Assembly (NCBI RefSeq): GCF_964275005.1
Contig: NC_092698.1
Location: 25,515,447 to 25,579,446, forward strand
DNA: 64,000 nucleotides
From: Diadema setosum
Taxonomy: Eukaryota > Echinodermata > Echinoidea > Diadematoida > Diadematidae
Direction: 5' to 3'
A program made the translations under genes and the position numbers. Below the pieces are notes generated by a model. That model saw only the letters and a list, made by a program, of their open reading frames with translations. It ran no database searches and had not been told where the DNA came from. Shown here piece after piece: positions 46,718-59,600 of this stretch (positions within the stretch are counted from its first letter, which is position 1; each line of letters begins with the position of its first letter).

Positions 46718-47665
46718 TCTTTCTCATAGGTTCAATATTTTACACGATATTTGTAGAAAACATTTGTACAGTTGATTTGCAAAATAGGTCGAGAATGGCT
46801 ACTGTGTTTGTATGCAGACGACACTGCAGTGTTTGTTCGTTCGAAAAATGTATAGGAATTTAGTCAACATATGCGAGGTAAACTGAATTTAATTGGTGAA
46901 CGGTCATATAATGGTTGGCGATGAATGAATACTAAAAAAAAAGTTATGTTAACCGGATCGAAAGGGAGAATAAAGAAGAATAAGTTATATATTGTGTATA
47001 AAAAGTATTGGTATTGAATATGTTGATTCAGTTAAATATTTAGGTGTGATTATTGATACAAATTTTGTAGTAATCTTAGCTGGGATAAGCATGTTAATGC
47101 GGTCTTTTACGGATAATTACATATATCAGTAGAATTAAGCATTATTTGTCTGAATGTATAAGGCATTTCTTATATGATAGTTTGATATTGCTACATTGAT
47201 AGATCATTGTATTTTTGTTCGGGGTAGAAATGCACATTTTTTTTTTTTCGGATAAAGTTCAGAAATGCGAGAATTGTTCTTATAGTTGGTATATTAACGT
47301 CGCACAAGCAAATGCTCTCAAAATTACAATGGCAATCAATACAGCAAAGAGTTCAGCATACCAGAGTTGCATATATTTGTACACTATATAGGATAATCAA
47401 TGAGATAAGCCACGTTATCTCAGACAACATTTTAGTTGCTGTGAGATACACGGTCGGGTAGTGCACACCTTTCATACGCCTTATGTCATTAATTGTCCAT
47501 TGTTCAAAAACAAAGAATACACCCAAAACGGATTATTTTAAAAACTCTTTGAAAAACTCCTTTCATTATAAGCTTCAAACATGTGGAACAATTAGCCAAT
47601 TTTTATTCGAAATCGCAGTCATTGTTTGTTTTCAAGAAGTCATGCAGGTTACTTACCATGATTGA
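45719..47665 (+). pseudogene. Old, decayed CR1/L2-type LINE ORF2
   Basis: In order on the plus strand: GDIANTFNEHFTTVNEMPQS (about 45842), a reading like FNTSIETGRIPGEWKQTRV (about 46088), LLEILNRYGIDGK (46540), IPQGS-like sequence truncated by a (CT)n expansion (46665-46713), the YADD box as LYADDTAVFVRSKN (46806-46848) and VDSVKYLGVIIDTNF (47023-47068). These are the successive reverse-transcriptase landmarks, in several frames with stops. The (CT)n run lies exactly where motif B (GVPQGS) should continue. The element is much older than the LINE at 11937-16720. Confidence 0.75.
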
Positions 47666-47669
47666 CAGG

Positions 47670-48800
47670 TTATGAAGGCATAGAGCATGGAGAATGTATT
47701 AAATTGAATCAATTTGTGTGTTTATATTATTTTTGTGTTATGTATCATCAAGTTTCAATTTCATTTTAGTATTGCTCCACGAGATCTTGGCGAAGTGTAT
47801 TCCAGTCAATATTTTCTGACTCTTTAAATGTTACATAATATTGTGGTTAAACTGTTTGTTTTTCCTATCAGAGAATTTATGAAATGATCACTCATGCATA
47901 ATTTTACAACACCCGGGTTATTCGTCAGCTTGTAATAGATAAGAGTCGTTGTCTCTTCAGTAACTCCGTAAATATCATTTATCCGATTATACAGTGGTTC
48001 CCTTTATGCGGAGGGAAGGGTTTTCTATAAATATCAAAGTTTATATCACCCATGATAACTGAATAACAAATGAAGTTTCCAATCAATGTCAGCAAATCTC
48101 CGTACGTATCTAAAACTGCACGTGCAGAATTGGGGATATAACTTTGAAGGTTTCTATTGTCGTTGTATACAAAAGCTATTTAAACAAAATGTACATGTAC
48201 TGTCTTTCAACGGCGATGTCATACATGTATCTATTAGCACAAACTCATTATAAAACATATGCAGCTTACATCATGGCTGTAAACATAAACAGTAAATCGT
48301 GTGTCATTGGTAAATACACACACGAAAGTATATTTACGTTAAGATGTATATAAGAAAATAGCCTTTTTAGTTTGTGTTTTGGTCGTTATGGGATGTATTT
48401 CGTGTAAATATACTCTATATAATAAAAAATACAAGACTTTTTTTAGTATTATAGAAATCCTGCAGAAATTACGAACATTTAGATTATTACAAACGCAAAG
48501 CATTTATTCATTTAATTTCCTTGCTCTGTTGTCATAACACAAGATACATTGTAAAGGACCAATCAATATGGTAAACTTAAAAGACCATTAGAGGCAGATG
48601 ATCAATGCATGTTTGATTTTTGTAAACTGTGTGCATGTCTAGCCACATCGTTTGGTTATGTGTTGACATGATCTATGTAAGATCCAGGGCATTGCTTGTC
48701 TGGCCGTGTGTGTGTGTAATTCCTCATGCACGTCACAGCTGTGTGACCATAAGGCATGATGCCTAGGTGATATTCGTTATTCAGGTGTCACTTAATGCAG
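47670..48800. other. Intergenic, no feature recognised
   Basis: No gene or element end was recognised. A short (GT)n is at 48705-48716. Confidence 0.55.
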
Positions 48801-48811
48801 AAAATGAAATC

Positions 48812-49046
48812 AGGTTCGTTATACCGAAGGTTCCTTATTCCGAAACATGAAACTTCCTTACACGCATAGATTTTCATTCCTATGGTAATGAAATAGGGTT
48901 CGTTAATCTAAACATTTGTGGCGTTATTCGGAAGATTTGTTATTCGGAATTTTTGGTGATCGGAAAATAAATTAAGGTACTCTATTCCGAGGTTTCGTTA
49001 TTCCGAAGGTTTGTTACTTCGAAAAACGAAATTATGTTCGTTATTA
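48812..49046 (+). repeat. Array of TTCGTTATTCCGAA-type motifs, left
   Basis: About eight degenerate copies of TTCGTTATTCCGAA occur every 15-40 bases (TTCGTTATACCGAA, CCTTATTCCGAA, GTTATTCGGAA, CTATTCCGAGG, TTCGTTATTCCGAA). A poly-A run of 14 ends the array. The opposite-orientation array is at 51487-51706. Confidence 0.75.
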
Positions 49047-49084
49047 AAAAAAAAAAAAATCTATGGGGATCACTGCTTCAGTGG

Positions 49085-49460
49085 AGTAGTTATTCATTTG
49101 TTCATTTCCATCCGGGGAAGATGGCTGTATAGCCCATATTCAGCTATACGCTAATTAAGCTGGTCTTCCATTGGGTCCAGTTGGATGTGAGGTGGACCAC
49201 TCCACCGGGTTAAACAGCCTGCTCTTTGCTATGAATGAATGAAGCAGAATCTTTTACGTGCATAAGTTGTGACTCTCTCATACACTGGATCTCCATTTTA
49301 TGTCCTATCCGAGGGACAGAGTGTCTTGCATCTTACTTTGCCTCTTGCAAGAGGGGACGGTATGATTACACACAACATTGCTCAGTCCAGACTCGGGTTC
49401 GAACCCGAGTCCTTAGGATCATGAGGCAGACGCTCTACCGACTGAGCCAACTCACTGTAA
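49085..49460 (-). mobile_element. tRNA-derived SINE
   Basis: The minus-strand start (about 49457) has a pol III A-box, TTGGCTCAGTCGGTAGAG, and B-box, GGTTCGAACCC, about 30 bases on. The anticodon-like loop reads CTCATGA. The T stem would need a 6-base loop and the 3' acceptor strand is missing, so this is a SINE head and not a working tRNA gene. A body of about 290 bases follows (GTAAAAGATTCTGCTTCATT, CCGGTGGAGTGGTCCACC) and ends in GAAATGAACAAATGAATAAC. Confidence 0.75.
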
Positions 49461-49734
49461 ACGTAATGGGCTGACTAGTTATGGCCAGGGAGCTTGCGCA
49501 TGAGTCTTTCAAAGGTGATAAGAACATGCATGTGTGATTGATTTTTCTTTACCTTTGAGTGGCATCTTATGATAATTGTTTCTACGTTATTATACACGGC
49601 TCATGATGATGAAGTAAATGGGCATATAGAGGGGGGAGAAAATACTTCTTTCGTTAATAATCGATACGATTGTATTCCAGTTCGCCAATAAGTGTGCGTA
49701 TGTGTAGGTGTTTGTTGTGTGTGTTTTTGTTGTT

Positions 49735-49740
49735 TGTTTG

Positions 49741-49771
<31 letters not shown>

Positions 49772-49830
49772 TGTGTGTGTGTGTGTGTATGCGTGCGTGT
49801 GTGTGTGTGTGTGTGTGTATGCGTGAATTT
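49735..49830. repeat. (GT)n microsatellite upstream of a LINE fragment
   Basis: GT repeats with short breaks (GGTG, ATGCGTGC) run directly into the open frame of the LINE fragment. Confidence 0.95.
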
Positions 49831-49837
49831 CAGTTTA

Positions 49838-51361
49838 AGTTGTTACACGGGGTGATATATACAAGGGAACATTTGTTTAAGTTTGGTTTTGTGAATGATA
49901 ATCTTTGTTCTTTTTGTCAATTGGAAAGGGAAACTTATTCACATATATTTTTTGATTGTGTGAAAGTAAAGCCGATATGGCAGTTTCTTATTGAGTTTTA
50001 TGATTTAGTTGAGTTAGAAGAATTAGAATGGAGAGATATTTTTTTAGGTTTACGAAGTAGTTCAAATCGAATCAAATGCGTGAATGCCTTGATAATTTTG
50101 ATGAAAATTGTAATATTTCGGTCAAGAGAACAAAATAAGTTACCCAAGAGGGAAAAGATAAAGAAATTTGTTCTGGATTTTATAGAGGAGGAAAAGAACG
50201 TTGCGGTTAAAGCAGGTAAGCTAGGTTTTCATTTGCAAAAATGGGAGCAGTTGAAACTTTCATAGAGTCAGATGTATGGTCAGTTTAGGTTTTAGCCGTA
50301 TTAATGTTTAGGAATTGGTATATGTATCAGCATTATGCTGGTCACTTTTTTTTTCCCCCATGTAAAATGTTTAGTTAGCTTCGGTTTTAATTTGGTGTGT
50401 GTTTAACTGTCAAAGAAACAGGTAACCAAGATACCACAAGTATGTAGTGTGATTTGGCGTGCAAATGTTGGTGTTTGTGAGTGCGCACTGGTAGGTATGT
50501 TGTTGTTGTTTTGGTTGATGTCTAGTGCATATATGGGTGTGTGTGTGTGTTGAGGGAAGGCTACGGGGGGGGGGGGTATGTTAGTGGGGAAATAGGTGGG
50601 GATGGTTAGGGTTATAGGTAGATGTAGTTAGGTTAGAGTAGAGTAATGGTTAGCGGGGAAATAGGTGGGGATGGTTAGGGTTAGGTAGATGTAGTTAGGC
50701 AATTGTAGAATAATGGTTAAGGGGTCAGGCAGGAATATGGTTTGTTTTGATGATATACACATATGGTTATTTTGTGCTTGTACGGGGGGGGGGGAGGGGT
50801 GGTTGATAGGTTAGATGGAAAAAAAATGATGAGTTTTGTTCGGTTAAGTAAAGAATGCTTTTTTATATGTTTTAGGAACTGCTGTATTCTCAAAAGAGTG
50901 TAAGAGAATTTATATAATGAAGTGGATATTGAGCAATCTGATCAAGTTGATCAAGATTTTTTTCCCTTTAAGAGTTATACTTTATCTGATATATTTATAT
51001 ATATAGTGTGTGCTCTGCCAAAAAAAGAAAAAAAAAAGGAAGTTAAGTGAAAAAGTGATTAAGTAGCACACATTTCTTAGTCGGTGTGTGAGTGATAAGG
51101 CACATTCGGATTGGCTTGATTAGGCTGATCAAAATAGCTTTTTCTGAGAATTATGTAGATTTTTATGTCATTTCCCTTATAAAAACAGGGTATGATTTGG
51201 TAAAAAGAATCAAATATATTGTACTGTATGTTTGTAAAATGATTTAGCAGCACAAGAAAGAAGAATACAGCTGCTTTCTTTTTTTGTTGGTGGATGTATT
51301 AATTTTATTGTTAATATGGATTTCACATTGAATGAAACTCAAATAAAAGAATATTAAAAAA
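49838..51361 (+). mobile_element. 5'-truncated L1/Tx1-type LINE joined to (GT)n on both sides
   Basis: The open frame to 50265 reads FQFKLLHGVIYTREHLFKFG, then CSFCQLERETYSHIFFDC: a CxxC...H....C zf-RVT cluster typical of the C-terminus of L1/Tx1-like LINEs, followed by a basic tail (LPKREKIKKFVLDF). About 1.1 kb of 3' UTR follows, holding a duplicated segment of about 60 bases (50582-50700, with GGGGAAATAGGTGGGGATGG). AATAAA at about 51342 and a 9-base poly-A end at 51364 close the element. Upstream (GT)n touches its 5' end; (GT)n restarts right after the poly-A. The frame is intact over 143 codons, suggesting a recent insertion. Confidence 0.78.
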
Positions 51362-51364
51362 AAA

Positions 51365-51383
51365 GTGTGTGTGTGTGTGTGTG

Positions 51384-51422
<39 letters not shown>
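51365..51422. repeat. (GT)n microsatellite downstream of the LINE
   Basis: The run continues into ATGCGTATC at its end, as the upstream tract ends in ATGCGTG. A further (GT)n is at 51727-51771. Confidence 0.95.
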
Positions 51423-51486
51423 ATGCGTATCTTTGCGTAATACCCTACCATTCTGTTTTCTATTACAACATCGCATTTTGTCACTG

Positions 51487-51706
51487 AAAGACTTTCGGAA
51501 TTACGAACCTCTTTTAGGATTAACGAAACTTCGGAATAACGAAATTATTATTAATCCATTATTAATTTTCAAATTAGTAATAAATCTTCGATATAACGAA
51601 CCGTTATTTCATTTTTGGATTAACAACCCTTCAGAATAACGAAATTCTATGCATGTTTGGATAAATGATTTTTGAAAGAACAGACCTTCGGAATAATGAA
51701 CTTTAA
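51487..51706 (-). repeat. Array of TTCGTTATTCCGAA-type motifs, right (inverted)
   Basis: Copies such as TTCGGAATTACGAA, TTCGGAATAACGAA, TTCGATATAACGAA and TTCAGAATAACGAA are the reverse complement of the array at 48812-49046. About seven copies are seen. Confidence 0.75.
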
Positions 51707-51779
51707 CAAAACTGGTCAACAATTTTGTGTGTGTGTGTGTGTGTGCGTGCGTGTGTTGTGTTGTGTGTGTGATTTCTTA

Positions 51780-52790
51780 TGCAATGTAACTATCTTCCCT
51801 AGCACTTTTATGACACGCCTTGACATGCATTCTATCACTCTTTTTGAGTGGTTGACCACATTTCGACAAAGTGTTTGTCGCACATGTTCTGCGATGTAAA
51901 AGGTTTTATTCTATTGCTCATTTTCTCGTCCAAACCGATCATCGAGGGTAGAACATAACCTCGGCAGCCTAGATGATATCAAAATCGTGAACATTACCGT
52001 GTTGAATACGTCATATATCACGTGATATAATAAAGAACACATTTTCACTCATAGGGATACTCATGACGTCTGTGTCTTCAGAAAAGGAATATTTCGATTA
52101 TCTAAAGAAAACATGAAAGAAATGATAGTTATATATTCACAACAGATTATGATCCTTTTTAAAGAAAACATTCCGTTAACTTTTAAGTATTGTTTGATCA
52201 GTAACGCATTCCTAAAAACAAACAAACGAAAATTGTCACAGATGGCACGTTTCGGCAGAATTGTTTTAAAAAAAGAAAAGCAATTGTTCAATTTTTTTTT
52301 TTTTTTTTGGGGGGGGGGGGTGTTAGCTCTTCTGTCGTGTTACATCAGAAACACAAATTTCTTCTATTCTGTTCCCCTTTTGAACCTTTGTGATGATGTT
52401 GGTTTCCGGAAAAATGACACGATGTTTCAGCTATTCAAATACATTTACACGTACTGTATAATACTGCAGTCCTAGTGATTTTTCGTGTAAAGAGTCGGGT
52501 ATAAAAGGTGCGTGGCTTTAATGTTTGTAATGTAGGAAACGATTGGAAAGATGTTTGATTCTCTCAAGTGCCTTCTGTCCCTTCCAGTTTAAAGCCCACT
52601 ACCGTCTTAGTCTGTGAAATCTGGCATTTGAAATGATTTCATCTTTACGTCTTTCAATGTCCATTCAATGAACCATGGTATTTTATGTGTAGCAAATACG
52701 TTAAGACAGAAAGATAGATGGCAAGGCACGGGGCCACAACAAATATAGAAAAGTCGGGCCACCGCTTTCCAAGGAAAGTATGTTTTGGTG
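51780..52790. other. Intergenic, no feature recognised
   Basis: Nothing was recognised apart from a T-run followed by a G-run (52290-52320). Confidence 0.55.
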
Positions 52791-52794
52791 ACCT

Positions 52795-52942
52795 GGGGCC
52801 CGTTTCATAAAAATTGTCATCAGTGACAACTGCCACATTTGTATGACAAATTTGCTCTCAGCCAATCAGATGCAAGGATTTCAGTAGCTTGCCACATCTA
52901 TGACCACTTGTCACTGATGACAAGTTTTATGAAACGGGCCCC
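52795..52942. mobile_element. 148-bp MITE with about 35-bp terminal inverted repeats
   Basis: GGGGCCCGTTTCATAAAA then TTGTCATCAGTGACAA on the left pairs with TTGTCACTGATGACAA and TTTTATGAAACGGGCCCC on the right with one or two differences. No target duplication is evident. Confidence 0.82.
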
Positions 52943-53242
52943 TGATCGGGCCGCCAAATTGTCGGGCCATCAAAAGAAAAAGTTGGTGACGAGACTTTGG
53001 ATGGATGGATGTACATAAATGATATACACAGATAGATAGATAAATAGAAAAATAGATAGATATTCTAGACAGATACATGTAGACAGACAGACAAACATAC
53101 AGACAGAACGACAGACTGACAGATGTTGATTGATTGATAGACAGTGGATATATCAGTAATATACTTTCGATAGTAGCCGGACGGATGTATACGTTTATTT
53201 GGCGTGTCATTCATCCCTCCCTCCACCCTCCCCCCTCTCTCA

Positions 53243-53486
<244 letters not shown>

Positions 53487-53489
53487 CCA

Positions 53490-56400
53490 TGCCGTTCATA
53501 TGTTTTCTTGCAGGCCAGGAGGTTGGAGGCAAAGCCGAGATGCATAAAAAAGTCAATTCCTGAAACTCGCAAGGAAGATGTCTTGAAGTGCCCCATGTGA
53601 AAGCTTCCTTCTAATGAACAATGCCAATGAAGATTATTCTGTACCGTCGCAATTGTAGCCACGTATTTAAGAATCTATTAAGACAGTCTGCTGGGTTGTA
53701 AGTGTTTATTGTAGGCCAACTCAAATCATAGGTTGTGCCTAAACATTTCAGGCTGGTGTGCGCGAGTTGTTCTCCAGCTCGTCAAGATTTTACAATACTC
53801 GAGAAAATGTAACGGTTGCATGCAATGGTGCAAAAAGACCTTTTAAAAACGCCCTAAAATTAACTTCCAGAAGAAGAGTTAGGAAATCAAAATGCCGACT
53901 TGCTTGGTTTTTGTGATATGACTGACAATGCTGAATTTATTGATATTTATAGTGAATCATCTAGTAGATTTTCTGATGCAGTAGACGATGTCAACAAAAC
54001 AATAGGAAATAGACAATTTAATCATATGTGATACTGTATCTTGAATCATACAATCTTGTAAAAGTACTCTATCCTAGATCAAAGTACATTATGCTGCAAA
54101 TGACTGTTGAAATTACTACCCGGCAATATTAAAACAGAACAGAATATCATAAGAAATTCTTGTAGTATCCCATCCACAATTATGTGCTTTATGCCTTTTG
54201 ATCACGAACTATTATGATTTGCATAAGGAATTATACACACGGCCAAATGCCAAAAGACCTTCTCAATATACAGTGTATACCAAACAATGCTTCCAAATAT
54301 GCACACACGGTACATACTCACATGCACATATATTGATCCAAGTATTGTCAGTTGCCTCCAATGGGCCTTTATTATCATCACATTCATTGGACCTTTTCTT
54401 TGTTTCTTTAGCACTGACAAGATAGCAAGAAATCAAGATGTCTAAATACTTTTCATGTAACCTACATGTTGACCATTTCTGCAGCATTTCTGTGCACAAT
54501 ATTAATTGAAAAAAAAAAAAAAAAAACATTTGCAGTTACTACATATTTTCCATAAGCAGCATAAGACACAATTGAAAGGCAACAACTTTATCTATTTATC
54601 ATATAAAGAGTAATATTATGTGATTGTCTGTCTGTATCGGTGGCACACAATATACTAGCTACAGGCTACCCGAACAGCCTTGATGCAAGGTGCATATTGA
54701 GTTGTAATGAAGTTGTGGTCATAAATATGACAGCACCAATAAAAGAGACTGCCATACAGGTAATTATACAACTATAATAGAAAATTTCAAAAAAATATAT
54801 TGGTATATACATTATAATGAAAATAATTTTTTTGAATTTGAGCAAAGGTGTAGAAAGACACTTTAGGCCATCTATGAACGTGAAAAGGAGGCCCTTGTAT
54901 ATAACTACAAGGAAAATTTGAGATAAATGAGAATGTGAAGAAAATTTGAGCATGCAGAAAAAGAAACAGAGCGAAGCAGTGAGAGAAAACACTGTCCAAA
55001 GTGTCCAATACAGATGAAAGAAAAAAAAAAAAAGAACATATCATTTTCTTCAACCGTCATTTACAATTCTGGTATGCCAAAAAAGACAAATACACCATGT
55101 AAATGTCAGAAACATCTACGTATGCATGCAGAAAGGAAAATTTTGCACTCTGTTTGATAAGACTCAGCAGGGCAGCGATGGCCATAGCACACAATGAAAA
55201 ACATCTATCGGTATGGCCAAACTGGATATAGTGTACATGTATACACTTATGCACTACACACAGGGTCTTTGATACATTCTTTATCTTAGACATAAAATGC
55301 TTGAGAGTGCGGCAACAGGTTTGATTGTACCATAAGTGGCCTTATTATTCATCTGCAACCTTTAAATAAATAGATGACAACTTGTCATAGCATATGATCT
55401 GTAACTCATAATCACTCTGCCCTAACATCTTTGGTTTTACTACACTAATAACCCGTTTGTCTATTTCTCCCATGGTAATCATCTCATTATCAAGTTATCT
55501 CATTACACACAACACATATCATTTGTACAGATGAGATTCCCACAAGTAAAACAAAACCAGAAACATGTATGTTCCATTCAAGCTACTGACCCAAAAACTC
55601 AATAAAGGTAATAATTACCAGACTCAAGTTTGATTTGGTAGTTGCTTATACATTGTACCATATACAGAGTCTGTAGCAAACTTCTGTAATTTTGTTTTCA
55701 TTGTAAATTCTGCTGGTTGTTTTTAGTTTGGTACATATTCACAGGATCAACATTCAATATCAAACTTCACATAACTCACGCTTACATGATCAAGGTTATC
55801 ACAGGCTTTGCACACAAGAATGGCAAAGGAGAACGTCTAAAATAAGGCTGCTTAGAAGTAATAGTATTATGCAGGTACTCTGTCACAGATTACATAAGTA
55901 AACTATTCGTTTTCTGAATGAAATGTTTTAAAAGGCAAGAAATAAGAGGAAACCGAGTCAAAATTGAATTACACAAACACACTTTAAATGTGAAATTGTG
56001 ACTGGCTGAATGTCAGAAGATAACACAGCTCGGTGTCCTATGGACTATTCATAATGTGTTGTTTGTGTAACATATGGGTCCGTAAACTTTTTTTTTTTTT
56101 TTTCAGCGGGTGTGGGACACAACATCAGTAGAAGCATCAATATTTGATTGGTGCTGCCATTACATTTAAAATCCAGCATGATTCAAAAGCGTCAGCAGAC
56201 TGATTCTTTCACTTCACAGTTTTGAATCAAAACAACTACATTTCATTGGATTTCACAGAGTTGTTCAATATTTCAATGTGATTGCACAGATTTGAGCCAC
56301 TCATGTTCAATATTTTACAAAGACTGTAGAGATTAGAGATAGCCTAGTGAAAACTTCAGGAAGTACAGTCATAGTAATAAAACTGACACTTTTTCTTCTT

Positions 56401-56620
56401 TTTCTTTTTAGGAGATCCCTTGAGGGGAGAAAGAAGCTACTATGACCATTCACATTTGGCTGAGGGATTTAGCTCAGAATTACCTACAGTAGCATACATG
56501 AGCATCACGAAAATCCACAGATTTCATTTCTTTTTTTAAACTGCAGAAACAAGATCTGCGACAAAAAGACAGACATGGAACAAAAAAAAGATATTGCTTT
56601 TGAGGCCTTTCAGTAGAGAC
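53490..56620. other. Intergenic region between the convergent P450 genes
   Basis: No gene or element with clean ends was recognised. There are A-runs at 54508-54525 and 55020-55033, and a T-run at 56090-56104. A sequence just past the microsatellite (53510 on) is preceded by TTTCTTGCAG and stays open for about 28 codons, but matches no P450 exon. The 3' UTR of the minus-strand gene probably extends into the right end. Confidence 0.5.
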
Positions 56621-56698
56621 ATTATTCAAATGACTTTAGTGAAATGCAAGGACACTCAACAGAGGTTTGATCTTCTCACAGGGTGCCTAATGACAACA
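56560..56698 (-). other. 3' UTR of the minus-strand P450 gene, conserved block
   Basis: Directly after the stop codon, the minus strand shares TTGCATTTCACTAAAG, TCATTTGAATAAT and, further on, TTTTGTTCCATGTCTGTC with the plus-strand gene's 3' UTR. Confidence 0.75.
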
Positions 56699-59600
56699 TC
56701 ACAGCTGAGTAATGTATGCAAGACACCTATCTGTAGGTTTGCTTGTGATGTCCGCATTCATGGTGAACCTCTGACCCGGTACCAACTTGAAGTGCAAACT
56801 CCGGAACAGCTTGGCCAGAATCACGCGGGACTGGATCTAAAGGGATTAGAAGAGGTAGTCAATCACTTAAATCTACAGACCTCTCAACCTTTCTGACAAA
56901 GAAAAAAGAAATAGGGATGATTTGGCTCAAAAAAAGGGAAATAAAGCAGTTCCCATTAGAGCATATAGTAAAACTAAAATGAAAAATAGGAAACTCCTTT
57001 TGTCACACAAGCTGGGTATGGTCAAAATTCAGATTCTTTCCTCCTAATTCAGAATGGTTGGGAGATCTGTGTTTACACTCCATCAACTACTACACTCAAT
57101 ACATCAATTGGCAACACCATCAAACAAGAAAGTCTTTCCTACAAAACCATAATTTCATATAGGGCCTATACTGAAACTAGAAATGTCGCTACGGCGACTG
57201 ATGCCTCCGCCATAATGCATGATTCTCCCAATAGGTGTATAGTACAATGTCTTGACAATGTGTGATGACAGTTTCACATAACTGGCAAAATATCGAAATA
57301 ACAGGTTTGTCAGAAATATCTTGAATGTTCACTTTCCACGAACTGGGTTTGCTATAATTGTCTATTAAAGAGTGCAGGTACACATATTTGGGGAATTGAA
57401 AATTTTTACTTGACTTCTGACCGACCTTACTATAAGTTTATGCATTGAGTATAATTTTCAAGGTATGAAGAAAGAGTGTAATTACAGTACAAAATATTTT
57501 TTTTCCATTTAAACCTGACCTTTGATCCTTAACCTTTGACCTTCTGGCTGGAAATTTCCAAGAGAATCTCCATCAAGTAATACATGTACATATATTAAAC
57601 ACTTTTAAAACTAATAATGCAATCATTGCATATACTAGTATACATGTATGAGGGAAATACAGTAGTAACATTTTGAGGAGTTGACCTTGACCTTTGAACC
57701 CCTGACTATTGACCCATGACCCCTAAATTCCCTAGATAATCCCTGCCAGTCAGTACATGCATATGTACCATGTTCCATGAAGATACATTGAACCATTTGC
57801 GAGAAAAGTGATATTGCAACATTTTCACCTAACCTTTGACCTTTTGACCTTTGACCTTATGACATGAAACTCTCTCTGGAGAATCCTTATGCAGTAGTAC
57901 ATGTCTACACTAAGTTTCAAGAAAATAACTGCGGGCATTGCATAGATATGGGGGAAATAGCAACATTTTTAGCATTTGACCTTGACCTTTTGACCTTTGA
58001 CCTCTTGTCAATGTCACTAGAATCTACTCAACTAATTGTCCCATCATACATCATCCTTGGACCAAGTTTGGTGAAAGCTGCTTCATCCAGTTTAGAGTTA
58101 TCACATAAACAGATAAATTTTAGGATTTGACCTTGATCTTTGACCTTTGACCTCTGTCTGATTTCACTGAAAAACTAATCAAGTAATTGTCCCATCATAC
58201 ATCATCCTCCAACAAAGTTTGGTGAAATTTGCTCCATACAGTCTTGAGTTATCGCGTAAACGGATACAATTTCATGATTTGACCTTGACCTTTGACCTTT
58301 GACCTTTAGCCGATTTCACCCAAAATCTTATCAAATCGTTGCCCCATCATACTTCATACTTGGACCAAGTTTGGTAAAATTCCAGTAAATATTACTCAAG
58401 TTATCGCGTAAACGAAAGCGGACGGACGTACGGATGTACGGACGTACGGACGTACAGACGTACGGACGTACGTACGGACGGACGGACAACCCGAAAACAT
58501 AATGCCTCCGGCACCACTTCGTGGCGGAGGCATAAAAATCAACATCGATACTAAAAACAGGAAAATCTCTCACCATGAAGTACATCTCTAACATTCTGGG
58601 AGAAAACTTGCTAAGGTGTGAGACATAGAACCTCAACACACCTAAGCTACTGATTACAGGCAATAAATTCCCATGAGCCTTAAGCAACCAGGACGAGCAG
58701 AAATTGTAGCCTTTGAATGACCAAAGGGACCAAAAATATGGTAAAACCACACTTTGGCTACAATGGTTTTATAAACCTGACAAATCTAGAAGATGACTTT
58801 TATGACATGATACAGGTGTCTGTTTAATACATCATGAAAGTCATCATTCATTCACAAATCATTTTTCACACAATTAATTATAAAGCATTTCTACCTCCGC
58901 TATATCAAACCAGTGCACCAATGTTCATGATGGTTGTTTTGCAACAGCAAGTGCAACATGTACATGTTCTATATTTTTGCATACAACAGTCTCATATACT
59001 TATCAATTAGTTTGCAAAAAAATAAGATATATGAACCATTTTACAAGGCAATGTTGGAATTGAGGACAAATTAAAGACCTAAGGAGCCCCTGAGGAATGG
59101 TGATATCCCTGTAAAAAAAAAAAAAAAAAAAAAAAAGAACAAAGAAAAAAGAGAGATGAAGAAAGGAATAAAAATGGTCATACCAAGGCAAAGTGTTGAC
59201 CGATGCAAGACCGGTGACCCAACGAGAAGGGAAAGTAGGCATACAGGGACTTCATCCGTCTGTTGGTAAAACGTATGATGAAAGACAGACCAAGATGAAG
59301 TCTAGTAGACTGAGGAGCTACAAATAAATAATGAGTTTGACATTTTACAACCAGGGATGAAAACCTTGTAAAAAAATGGAATTGCAGTATTCTGAAGGTT
59401 GAAAACAGATACTTTTTTTTTTGGGGGGGGGGTGCTTATGGGGGGGGGGGAGTAGGTGGAACAGTATTTTTACCTAATCATACGCATAAGCACAATTTAG
59501 CATAAATTAAATTTTTTCATAAATCAACTTAACAGTTTTTCAGATTGCATCACAAGCAATGTTTGTGCTAATTTTCGTTGCGATTGCGTAGTCGACGGCA

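Noticed and set aside
49385-49457. tRNA gene with CAT-like anticodon
   Set aside because: A and B boxes are present, but the T loop would be 6 bases, the anticodon stem does not pair and there is no acceptor 3' strand. It is better read as a SINE head.
53517-53600. Possible alternative P450 terminal exon after TTTCTTGCAG
   Set aside because: None of its frames resembles the CYP46 C-terminus, and a proper terminal exon was found at 43948-44085.
56594-56896. 100-codon plus-strand open frame
   Set aside because: It is the antisense shadow of exon 13 of the minus-strand P450 gene.
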